NCBI RefSeq assembly: GCF_017377775.1
Contig: NZ_JAFVLN010000003.1
Coordinates: 310,001-374,000, forward strand
Length of the DNA stretch: 64,000 nt
Source of the DNA: Streptomyces sp. VRA16 Mangrove soil
GTDB lineage: Bacteria > Actinomycetota > Actinomycetes > Streptomycetales > Streptomycetaceae
Direction of reading: 5' to 3'
Within the stretch, counting starts at the first letter, position 1. Every line of letters begins with the position of its first letter. The position numbers and the translations under genes were made by a program. Below the pieces are notes generated by a model that was not told the origin of the DNA, did not search any database, and saw nothing but the letters and a program-made list of their open reading frames with translations. Of this stretch, positions 50,151 to 58,084 are shown in pieces.

Positions 50151-51818
50151 CTACGAGGGGCGGGCCATGGCCTTCACGAAGGCGCGCTCCACGTCGGCCG
50201 CGGACAGCACGCCGTAGATCGCGCCGTTCTCCTCCACCACCAGGTACTCGGTGGCCGGGGTCGCGCGCAGGGTGTCGAGGAGTTCCTCTCCGGCGAGCTC
50301 GGCGGAGACGCGCATCCCGTCGGTGAGGTCCTGGGCGAGCCCGCTGACCGCGACCCAGGGGCGGCGGTGCTCGGGGACGCCGACGATGGCGGCCTCGCGG
50401 ACGATGGAGCGGGGTTCGCCGTCGGGGTCGACGACGACGAGGGCGCGGGCCCCGGCCTCGTTGGCGCGGCGCAGGGCCTCGGAGAGCGGGGTGGCGTGCT
50501 CGACGGGGACGGCGCGGCGGGTGAGGGTGCGGGCGCGCAGCTCCGGGAGGTGTTCGCGCAGCCGGGCCATGCGCAGGCTGTTTCCCGCGCCGGTCCAGAT
50601 GATCGCGGCGAGGATGGCGGCCAGGAGCGCGTCGGTGACGGTGTCCATGCCGCTGACGTCCTCGGCGTTCTGGCCGAGGGCGCCGGACTGGGTGAGCAGG
50701 GGCAGGCCGATGAGGACGGCGACGGCGAGGGCGCGGCCGACCCAGGCGGCGGCGACGGTGCCGCTCATGGCGTTGCCGGTGATCTTCCAGACGACGGCGC
50801 GGAGCATCCGGCCGCCGTCCAGGGGCAGACCGGGCAGCAGGTTGAACGCGGCGACGATGAGGTTGGAGATCATGAGGCCCGCGAGCAGCACGCCGGGGAC
50901 GGTGCCGGGCTCGACGGCCTTCATGGCGACGTAGAAGACACCGGCCAGGACCAGGGAGAGCAGCGGGCCGACGAAGGCGAGGACGAACTCGCGGCCCGGG
51001 GTCTCGGACTCCTTCTCGATCTCGGAGACGCCGCCGAAGAACTGCAGCCGGATCCGGCGCACCGGAAGCTTGAAGCGGAGGGCGGCGACGGTGTGGGCGA
51101 GTTCGTGGACGAGCACGGAGGCGTAGAAGGCGACCGCGAAGAAGAGGGCGACGAGGTAGCGGGCGGCGCCCAGCTCGGGCAGCACGCGGTCCAGCTGTCC
51201 GCCGAACACCCAGGTGATGAGGGCGGCCACGAGGAACCAGCTGGGGGCCACGTACACGGGAACCCCGAAGGGCTTGCCCATGAGCAGTCCGCCGCGCGGT
51301 TCAGGCGGTTTCGTGGGTCCCTTGCGGTTGCCGGAGTGGGCGGCGGTGCGCTCGGGATGCCGGTCGTGCGTGCCGAGGGGGTGCGGCGCCGTGCTCTGCG
51401 GCTCGGGGGTGGCGGGCGCGTCGGCCGGTGCCGGGCGGTCGTCGTCGGCTCGGGGCGCGGTGCCGGGCCCCGGGCCTTCCGGGCCCTCGCCCATTGCCTC
51501 GCCCGTTGCCTCGGAGGCTTCGGGATCCGCGTCGCGGCCGGAGCCGGGTTCGGGAGGCGGGGAGGCGGCGGCCCGCGCCGTCCCTGTCTCGTCGGCCTCG
51601 GTCCCGGACGTCTCGTCGGCCGGGGTTCCGGGCTGCGTCCCGTCGGACGCCGTCACCTCGGCCTTGGTCCCTGACACCGTCCCTGCGGCCCCCGCCCCGG
51701 TCTCCGGGGCGGCGGAGGGCGTCCGGCCGGCAAAGGGCGGCGCGGGGCGCTCCCCGGTGTGGTCCGCGGGCGGCGTCGCCTCGCCGGTGCCGGACTGCGG
51801 CTGCCCGCTCTCGTCCAC
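50151..51818 (-). CDS. Site-2-type (M50) membrane metalloprotease with CBS pair and long disordered N-terminus
   Basis: This 555-residue protein has residues 1-170 that are Pro/Ala/Glu/Gly-rich and low-complexity. The core begins at MGKPFGVPVYVAPSW with several membrane helices, the zinc motif HELAH near residue 243, and the second metal motif NLLPGLPLDGGR. Two CBS motifs occupy about 425-545. It cleaves membrane substrates such as anti-sigma factors. GTG 51818; an internal ATG at the core start would give a normal-length enzyme. Confidence 0.9.
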   Translation of the reverse strand: MDESGQPQSGTGEATPPADHTGERPAPPFAGRTPSAAPETGAGAAGTVSGTKAEVTASDGTQPGTPADETSGTEADETGTARAAASPPPEPGSGRDADPEASEATGEAMGEGPEGPGPGTAPRADDDRPAPADAPATPEPQSTAPHPLGTHDRHPERTAAHSGNRKGPTKPPEPRGGLLMGKPFGVPVYVAPSWFLVAALITWVFGGQLDRVLPELGAARYLVALFFAVAFYASVLVHELAHTVAALRFKLPVRRIRLQFFGGVSEIEKESETPGREFVLAFVGPLLSLVLAGVFYVAMKAVEPGTVPGVLLAGLMISNLIVAAFNLLPGLPLDGGRMLRAVVWKITGNAMSGTVAAAWVGRALAVAVLIGLPLLTQSGALGQNAEDVSGMDTVTDALLAAILAAIIWTGAGNSLRMARLREHLPELRARTLTRRAVPVEHATPLSEALRRANEAGARALVVVDPDGEPRSIVREAAIVGVPEHRRPWVAVSGLAQDLTDGMRVSAELAGEELLDTLRATPATEYLVVEENGAIYGVLSAADVERAFVKAMARPS

Positions 51819-51997
51819 GGTGATCCCTCGGTCCCCTCGTTCGAAGCGTCTCCCGCCGCCGGGCGGGACGTTCTGGCGTCGATGGTATGCGGACGGTGTC
51901 CGTCGGCCCCCGCCGACTCCCCCGCGCCACGCTACGCAAGACGCCGGACTGCGCGCGGGTGCCTGACTGTCAGTGCCGGGCCGTAACGTGGTGAGGC

Positions 51998-52885
51998 ATG
52001 GAGACCAGTACCGAGACGGGCCCTGTGAGCGGCCCCGAGAAGCCCGCCGCGCGGCCGGCGTCGCTGTCGCCGTCGCGCGCGAGCGATTTCATGCAGTGCC
52101 CGTTGCTGTACCGGTTCCGGGTGATCGACAAGCTGCCGGAGAAGCCGAGTGAGGCGGCTACCCGGGGCACGCTGGTCCATGCCGTGCTGGAGAGACTCTT
52201 CGACTCCCCCGCGCTCGAGCGCACCGCGCCGCTCGCCAAGTCGCTGATCCCGGGCCAGTGGGACCGGCTGCGGGAGTCCCGGCCCGAGCTGGGCGAGCTG
52301 TTCGCGGACGACCCCGAGGGCGAGCGGATGACCCGCTGGCTGGGCGATGCCGAGCAGCTGGTCGAGCGCTGGTTCACGCTGGAGGACCCGACGCGCCTGG
52401 AGCCCGCCGAGCGGGAGCTGTTCGTCGAGGCCGAGCTGGACTCGGGGCTGAAGCTGCGCGGGATCATCGACCGGGTCGACGTGGCGCCGAGCGGCGAGGT
52501 CCGCATCGTGGACTACAAGACGGGCAAGGCGCCGCGCCCCGAGTACGCCGAGGGCGCGCTGTTCCAGATGAAGTTCTACGCGCTGGTGGTGTGGCGCCTG
52601 AAGGGTGTCGTGCCGCGCCGGCTCCAGCTGGTGTACCTGGGCAGCGGCGACGTCATCACGTACGACCCGGTGATCTCGGACCTGGAGCGGGTCGAGCGGA
52701 AGCTGCACGCGCTGTGGGAGGCGATCCAGCAGGCGACGGAGAGCGGGGAGTGGCGGCCGCGGCCGACGAAGCTGTGCGGCTGGTGCGATCACCAGGCGGT
52801 CTGCCCGGAGTTCGGCGGTACTCCCCCGCCGTATCCGCTCCAGGTGACCGTCCCCCCGAGGGCGGCCGAGTCGGCGGAGGCGTAG
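51998..52885 (+). CDS. RecB-family PD-(D/E)XK nuclease with Fe-S-type cysteine cluster
   Basis: This 295-residue protein has SPSRASDFMQCPLLYRFRVI at the N-terminus, RGTLVHAVLERL, the nuclease core GIIDRVDVAP and VRIVDYKTGKAP (D, then DYK), and a C-terminal CGWCDHQAVC. With the first Cys these form a four-cysteine iron-sulfur staple as in AddB/Cas4-type nucleases. It acts on DNA ends, probably in repair. 38 bp separate it from the response regulator. Confidence 0.92.
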   Translation: METSTETGPVSGPEKPAARPASLSPSRASDFMQCPLLYRFRVIDKLPEKPSEAATRGTLVHAVLERLFDSPALERTAPLAKSLIPGQWDRLRESRPELGELFADDPEGERMTRWLGDAEQLVERWFTLEDPTRLEPAERELFVEAELDSGLKLRGIIDRVDVAPSGEVRIVDYKTGKAPRPEYAEGALFQMKFYALVVWRLKGVVPRRLQLVYLGSGDVITYDPVISDLERVERKLHALWEAIQQATESGEWRPRPTKLCGWCDHQAVCPEFGGTPPPYPLQVTVPPRAAESAEA

Positions 52886-52923
52886 CAGGGCAGAATGGGG
52901 CCGGACTATCGAAGGAGTGTTTC

Positions 52924-53595
52924 GTGGCGATCCGTGTCCTACTGGTCGATGACCAGCCGCTGCTGCGTACGGGCTTCCGCATGATTTTGGAGGCCGAGCA
53001 GGACATCGCGGTCGTCGGTGAGGCCGGGGACGGCCTGCAGGCCCTCGACCAGGTGCGCGCGCTCCAGCCCGACGTGGTGCTGATGGACATCCGGATGCCG
53101 CGGATGGACGGGGTCGAGGCGACCCGGCAGATCACCGGCCCGGGGCGGGACGGCCCGGCGAAGGTGCTGGTGCTGACGACCTTCGATCTGGACGAGTACG
53201 TCGTCGAGGCGCTGAGGGCCGGCGCCAGCGGCTTCCTGCTGAAGGACGCGCCGGCCAATGAGCTGGTGCAGGCGATCCGGGTGGTGGCGGCCGGTGAGGC
53301 GATGCTGGCGCCGAGCATCACGCGCCGGTTGCTCGACAAGTACGCGGATCATCTGCCGTCGGGCGACGAGCCCGTGCCGGACACGCTGCACACCCTGACC
53401 GAGCGCGAGGTCGAGGTGCTCAAGCTCGTCGCGCGCGGGTTGTCCAACGCGGAGATCGCCGCCGACCTGTTCGTGAGCGAGACGACCGTGAAGACCCACG
53501 TCGGCCATGTGCTGACGAAGCTGGGGTTGCGCGACCGGGTGCAGGCCGCGGTGTACGCGTACGAGAGCGGGCTGGTCCGCCCCGGCGCGCAGTAG
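52924..53595 (+). CDS. LuxR/NarL-family response regulator (orphan)
   Basis: This 223-residue protein has an N-terminal receiver with DD near residues 9-10, phosphoacceptor Asp in VVLMDIRMPRMDG and conserved Lys in LLKDAP, and a C-terminal LuxR HTH (LTEREVEVLKLVARGLSNAEI). No sensor kinase lies next to it, so it is an orphan here. GTG 52924 has AAGGAG seven bases upstream. Confidence 0.92.
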   Translation: MAIRVLLVDDQPLLRTGFRMILEAEQDIAVVGEAGDGLQALDQVRALQPDVVLMDIRMPRMDGVEATRQITGPGRDGPAKVLVLTTFDLDEYVVEALRAGASGFLLKDAPANELVQAIRVVAAGEAMLAPSITRRLLDKYADHLPSGDEPVPDTLHTLTEREVEVLKLVARGLSNAEIAADLFVSETTVKTHVGHVLTKLGLRDRVQAAVYAYESGLVRPGAQ

Positions 53596-53618
53596 CGGCC
53601 CGCGCTCCCCTGACGGCA

Positions 53619-53654
53619 GAAGGCGGCGGTCACCTTTCGGTGGCCGCCGCCTTC
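53619..53654. terminator. Bidirectional hairpin between response regulator and peptide-binding gene
   Basis: GAAGGCGGCGGTCACC (53619-53634), loop TTTC, and its complement with one G-T pair (53639-53654), 24 bp past the response regulator stop. Confidence 0.92.
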
Positions 53655-53675
53655 CTGTACGTATCGCGCGGCGCG

Positions 53676-55250
53676 TCAGCTCTTGCTGATCTCCCAGAAC
53701 CGGAAGACGGTGGACGCGTCGAGGCAGTTCTCCAGGCCGTAGACGCCGTCGCGGACGAGCGCGTACTGCTTGGCCTGCCACAGTGGGAGGATCGGCAGCT
53801 GCTGGGCGACGATGTCCTGCAGCCGCTCGTACTCCTCGGTCGTGCCGGAGCGGTCGGTCTGGGCGGCCGTGTCCGGGACGATGGTGTTCGTGATGGTGCT
53901 GTTGTCGTAGTTGTTGCCGAGGACGTTGCCCTTGCCGAAGAACGGCTGGGTGAAGTTGTCCGGGTCCGGGTAGTCGGGCACCCAGCCCTTGACGTAGACG
54001 CCGTACTTGCCGGACGCGATGTCCCGCTCGTACTGGGAGATCTCGACGGACTTGACGTCGGCGTCGAACAGACCGCTGGCGTTGAGCTGCTTGGCGATCG
54101 CCTTGAACTCGGCGTCGGTGGCCGGGCCGTAGCGTGACGGCGTGGACCAGAGCGTCAGCTTGACCTTGCCGGTGATGCCGTCGGCGCGCAGCGCGGCCTG
54201 CGCCTTGGCCCGGTCCGGGCGGTCCCCGTACGTGTCGAAGAACGCGGTGTTGTGGCCGGTGATGCCCGCCGGGATGATCGAGTACAGCGACGTCGTGGTG
54301 TTGTCGTAGACGTCGCTGATGAGGGCGTCGCGGTCGATGAGGTAGGCCATCGCCTTGCGCACGGCGAGCTTGCCGACGACCGGGTCGTTCATGTTGAAGA
54401 CCAGGTGCTGGACCTCGGCGCTGGAGCCCTGGACGATGTCGATGTCCGTGCTGTCCGACTCCCTGATGCCGGAGATGTCCTTCGCGGCGAGGCCGCGGTA
54501 GGCGACGTCGACATCGGCGTCGAGCAGCGACTTCTTCAGGGCGGCCTGGTCGCCGTGGAAGAACTTCAGGGTGACGCCGGAGTTCTTGACCTCGGCGGTG
54601 CCGTTGTACGTGGCGTTGACCGAGAAGTCCGCTTCGTTCTTGCTGTATGAGTCGAGCCTGTACGGGCCCGAGCCGACGGCCTTGCCGTCGGTGCGCAGCT
54701 TGTCGGCGGGGTACTCGCGGCGGTCGACGATCGAACCGGCGCCGGAGGCGATCTTGCTGGGGAAGGTGGCGTCGGCGTACTTGAGCTTGAAGACGACGGT
54801 CTTGTCGTTCGGCGCGAGCACCTTGTCCAGCATGGGGAACATGACGGCCGGACCGGCGTCGTCATCGATCTTCATCATGCGGTCGAAGGAGAACTTGACG
54901 TCCTTCGAGGTGAGCGCGTCACCGTTGCTGAACTCCAGGCCGTCGCGCAGCGTGCACGTGTAGACGGTGGTGCCGTTGCTGAAGTGGCACTCCTTGGCGG
55001 CCTCCGGTTCCGGCTCGGTGCTGCCGCTGGGGAAGCTGAGCAGGGACTGGAAGACGTTGTTGAACAGCAGCCATGACCCCGGGTCGTAGCCGGAGGCCGG
55101 GTCGGTGGCCTGCACGTCGTCGGACATGCCGACGACGACGGCGTCGCCGCTCCCGGCGTTCTCACCGTCGTCCGAACCACAGCCGGTCAGCAGTGCGGCG
55201 GCCAGGCCGACCCCGAGGGGCGGGACGAGCCACTGGTTGCGCATTCTCAC
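53676..55250 (-). CDS. Peptide/nickel-type ABC substrate-binding lipoprotein (SBP5 family), orphan 1
   Basis: This 524-residue protein has a signal peptide with lipobox LLTGC and an SBP_bac_5 fold: YTCTLRDGLEFSNGDALTSKDVKFSFDR, AVGSGPYRLD, and AVRKAMAYLIDRDAL. It binds oligopeptides or a related ligand at the cell surface. No permease or ATPase gene lies nearby. GTG 55250 is read as start with AAGG seven bases upstream; ATG 55244 is possible. Paralogue of the next gene. Confidence 0.92.
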   Translation of the reverse strand: MRMRNQWLVPPLGVGLAAALLTGCGSDDGENAGSGDAVVVGMSDDVQATDPASGYDPGSWLLFNNVFQSLLSFPSGSTEPEPEAAKECHFSNGTTVYTCTLRDGLEFSNGDALTSKDVKFSFDRMMKIDDDAGPAVMFPMLDKVLAPNDKTVVFKLKYADATFPSKIASGAGSIVDRREYPADKLRTDGKAVGSGPYRLDSYSKNEADFSVNATYNGTAEVKNSGVTLKFFHGDQAALKKSLLDADVDVAYRGLAAKDISGIRESDSTDIDIVQGSSAEVQHLVFNMNDPVVGKLAVRKAMAYLIDRDALISDVYDNTTTSLYSIIPAGITGHNTAFFDTYGDRPDRAKAQAALRADGITGKVKLTLWSTPSRYGPATDAEFKAIAKQLNASGLFDADVKSVEISQYERDIASGKYGVYVKGWVPDYPDPDNFTQPFFGKGNVLGNNYDNSTITNTIVPDTAAQTDRSGTTEEYERLQDIVAQQLPILPLWQAKQYALVRDGVYGLENCLDASTVFRFWEISKS

Positions 55251-55282
55251 GTACGTGCCTTGTCGTCGGTCGGGGTGGGGCG

Positions 55283-55313
55283 GCGGGGCGGCCGCGGCTT
55301 CGGACCGCCCCGC
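55283..55313. terminator. Hairpin between the two binding-protein genes
   Basis: GCGGGGCGG (55283-55291) pairs with CCGCCCCGC (55305-55313) across a 13-nt loop, in the 69-bp gap. Confidence 0.6.
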
Positions 55314-55319
55314 TGGGGC

Positions 55320-56924
55320 TCAGCCGCTGACGCCGCGGTCCAGCTCCCACAGCTGGAGTTCGGAGGTGGCGGACAGGGCCCACTCTGCGCCGGTGATGTC
55401 GTCCCGTGTCGCGATGTACTGCTTGCTCTGGGTCAGCGGCAGCACGGGGACGTCGTCGGCGACGATGTTCTGGATCCGTCCCAGGGTCTTGGACGCCGTC
55501 ATCCGGTCCGCCTCCCGGCGGGAGGCGGGGATGAGGTCGCGCCGGACGGTGTTGTTGACGTACGTCGACTTGAGGAAGTTGTCCTTGTCGAGGAACGGCG
55601 CCAGGAAGTTGTCGGCGTCCGGGAAGTCGGCGACCCAGCCCATGCCGTAGACCTGGTACTTGCCGTCGAGCTGCTCGGCGCGGAACTTCGTCCAGGTCTT
55701 GGTCTCGTGGATCTCCGCCTTGAACAGACCGCTGTCGTTGAGCTGCTCGCGCAGCAGCTCGAACTGCTTCTTCATGACCGGGCCGTAGTGGTCCTGGGTG
55801 TAGTGCAGCGAGAGCGCGACGGGGGTGGTGATGCCCGCGTCGCGCAGGATCGCGGCCGCCTTGCCCTTGTCCGGGTCGCTGTACTTGTTGAAGAAGGAGT
55901 TGGCGTGGCCGGCGATGCCGGCGGGGACGAGCGAGTACAGCGACTCGCTCGTGGACTTGTAGGCCTCGGAGGCTATCTGGCCCCGGTCGACGACCTGGGC
56001 GATGGCCTGGCGGACTGCCTTGTTGCGCACCTCGCCGTTGTCGAGGGCGAAGCCGAGGAAGTTCGTCTCCAGGCCCGGCGACTGGATGAAGTTGATGCCG
56101 TCGGGGGCCTTGGCCGAGAACTTCGCGATCTGGTCGGGCGTCAGCTGGCGGCTCATCACGTCGATGTCGCCCTTCTCCAGCGACGTCTCCATGGCGTCGG
56201 CGCTGGCCATCGAGCGCAGTTCGACCTTGTCGCTCTTGGCCTTCGCGTCGCCCTTGTAGTGCGGGTTCTTGGTGAAGACCGCCTTGACGACCTTGCCGTG
56301 CTCGACCTGGGTCTTGAGCGTGTAGATGCCCGAGCCGTCGATGTCGAAGCCGTCGCGCAGCTTCTTCTTCGCGTAGTGGTCGGGGTTGACGATGGCAGCG
56401 GCCGGCGTGGCCAGCTTGTACGGGAAGGTGGCGTCCGACGTGTTGAGGTGGAAGACGACCTGGCGCTTGCCGACGACCTCCACGGTGTCGACCGTGGACA
56501 GCAGACCGGAGATGCCGCTGTCGCTGTCGATGTCGAGGACCCGGTCGATCGAGTACTTCACGTCGGCGGCCGTCATCGGCCGGCCGTCGGAGAATTCGAG
56601 GCCCTTGCGCAGCGTGCACGCGTAGCGCTCGCTGCCGCTGTCGGTGAAGGAGCAGCTCTGCGCGGCGTCCGGCACCGGTTCGCCGCCGCCCTTGGGCACG
56701 GACACCAGGGTCTGGAAGGTCTGCCGCAGGACGTTCCACACGGCCGCGTCGTAGGAATAGGCCGGGTCGAAGGGGGCCGGAGCGTCGGAGGTGACCTCGA
56801 ACTGGTCCGTCGTACCCACCACGATGGCGTCGCCATCACTGCCGCCGTCCGAGCCTCCGCACGCGGCCAGCGCGGGAGCGAGCAGGCCGATCGCGGCCGA
56901 CAGCACCAGTGTCTTGCGGTTCAT
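55320..56924 (-). CDS. Peptide/nickel-type ABC substrate-binding lipoprotein (SBP5 family), orphan 2
   Basis: This 534-residue protein has a signal peptide with lipobox LAAC and the same SBP_bac_5 fold (YACTLRKGLEFSDGRPMTAADVKYSIDR, IDGSGIYTLKTQ). It is clearly paralogous to the preceding gene but diverged. Again no permease or ATPase partner is present. ATG 56924 has GGAGA ten bases upstream. It is first of the pair, with a 377-bp upstream gap likely holding a promoter. Confidence 0.92.
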   Translation of the reverse strand: MNRKTLVLSAAIGLLAPALAACGGSDGGSDGDAIVVGTTDQFEVTSDAPAPFDPAYSYDAAVWNVLRQTFQTLVSVPKGGGEPVPDAAQSCSFTDSGSERYACTLRKGLEFSDGRPMTAADVKYSIDRVLDIDSDSGISGLLSTVDTVEVVGKRQVVFHLNTSDATFPYKLATPAAAIVNPDHYAKKKLRDGFDIDGSGIYTLKTQVEHGKVVKAVFTKNPHYKGDAKAKSDKVELRSMASADAMETSLEKGDIDVMSRQLTPDQIAKFSAKAPDGINFIQSPGLETNFLGFALDNGEVRNKAVRQAIAQVVDRGQIASEAYKSTSESLYSLVPAGIAGHANSFFNKYSDPDKGKAAAILRDAGITTPVALSLHYTQDHYGPVMKKQFELLREQLNDSGLFKAEIHETKTWTKFRAEQLDGKYQVYGMGWVADFPDADNFLAPFLDKDNFLKSTYVNNTVRRDLIPASRREADRMTASKTLGRIQNIVADDVPVLPLTQSKQYIATRDDITGAEWALSATSELQLWELDRGVSG

Positions 56925-57301
56925 GCTCGACGTTCTCCAGAGCTTGACCCACTCGGCACCGCCGCGGTGTGGGCGGCCGGGACACGAGGGGTGGGGCGAT
57001 GTTCTCGCGACGACATTAATGGGCCCGCGGCCGGGGGCCACAGGCGCCGGATCCGGGGGCCCATCACGCTGTGGAACCGGACGTGGACGCACTGAAAACA
57101 CCTCAGGAGGAAGGTTCGGCGCAGGCGGCCACCAATCGGGACACATGGGCGCGCCGGAGGGGGCGAAAAGCGGGCACTCGGCACGCCCGGGTACACCTGT
57201 CGAGACCCAGGAGAGTGGGAAAGGTCACACTTCCAACTGGGTTAACCGGTGCGGTACTTCGGCCCCGGCCCGCCCGGGGCCGCGGGTCCGGCCGGTATCT
57301 G
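56925..57301. other. Intergenic region upstream of the binding-protein pair
   Basis: This 377-bp gap lies between the SBP gene and the HAD gene, both on the minus strand. It should carry the SBP promoter and the HAD terminator. I see no gene or clear operator; a weakly AT-rich patch occurs near 57225-57250. Confidence 0.5.
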
Positions 57302-57997
57302 TCAGGGCGTCATGAGGCCGTGCAGGAAAGGCAGGTTGACGTGTTCGAGGGAGGGCACGACGGTGCGCCGGTGGGCCGCCTCGATGGGCGCGACGGAGGG
57401 TACGGCGACGACGTGGCAGCCCGCGGCCTCTGCGGCGGCGACCCCGGTGGCGGTGTCCTCGATGACGGCGCAGCGCTCCGGCTCGGCGCTGAGTCCCGCC
57501 GCGGCGATCAGGTACGGGTCGGGGTGCGGCTTGGTCCTGGAGACCTCGTCACCGGCGATGGTGAGGTGGAAGTTGGCCGGTCCGAGCGAGTGCAGGACGC
57601 GGTCGATGATGCGGCGGTGCGAGGCGGAGACGAGCGCGGTGGGCACCCGCTGCGCGGCGAGTTCGGCGAGGAGTCTCGCGGCTCCGGGCATCAGCGGCAG
57701 CGACCGGCTGATGCGCCGCTCGAAGCCGTCGTTGAGGAGCCCGGTCAGCTCGGGCAGCGTGATGTCGGCGCCGGTGGCCTCGATGAGGAAGCCGGCGCTG
57801 CGGCTCATGGGGCCGCCGACGACGACCTCCCGCCAGGCGTCGTCGAGGGTGTGGCCGAGTGCGGCGAAGACGGCCACCTCGGCGTCCCACCAGAACCCTT
57901 CCGTGTCGACGAGGGTTCCGTCCATGTCCAGGAGCACGGCCTGAAGCGTGGAACCGTCGGCCGTTCGGGTACCGAGTGCGGGAACCGTAGAGGTCAT
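57302..57997 (-). CDS. HAD-family phosphatase (beta-phosphoglucomutase-like subfamily)
   Basis: This 231-residue protein has motif I VLLDMDGTLVDTEGFWW with the nucleophilic Asp, motif II ALVSASHRR, and motifs III/IV TKPHPDPYLIAA and VIEDTATGVAAAEAAG. A helical cap lies between. It hydrolyses or transfers phosphate on a small molecule that cannot be identified. GGAGG precedes ATG 57997 by nine bases. Confidence 0.92.
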   Translation of the reverse strand: MTSTVPALGTRTADGSTLQAVLLDMDGTLVDTEGFWWDAEVAVFAALGHTLDDAWREVVVGGPMSRSAGFLIEATGADITLPELTGLLNDGFERRISRSLPLMPGAARLLAELAAQRVPTALVSASHRRIIDRVLHSLGPANFHLTIAGDEVSRTKPHPDPYLIAAAGLSAEPERCAVIEDTATGVAAAEAAGCHVVAVPSVAPIEAAHRRTVVPSLEHVNLPFLHGLMTP

Positions 57998-58024
57998 CCG
58001 TGCACACCTCCATGAGGGACGAAG

Positions 58025-58052
58025 AGGCCGGCCCCCTTCCGGGGACCGGCCT
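58025..58052. terminator. Hairpin terminator after metH
   Basis: AGGCCGG/CCGGCCT with an inner CCCC/GGGG stem and one bulge lies 33 bp past the metH stop, before the HAD gene. Confidence 0.75.
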
Positions 58053-58084
58053 GCGCTGGACCGACCAGTGTACGGCCGTGCCGG

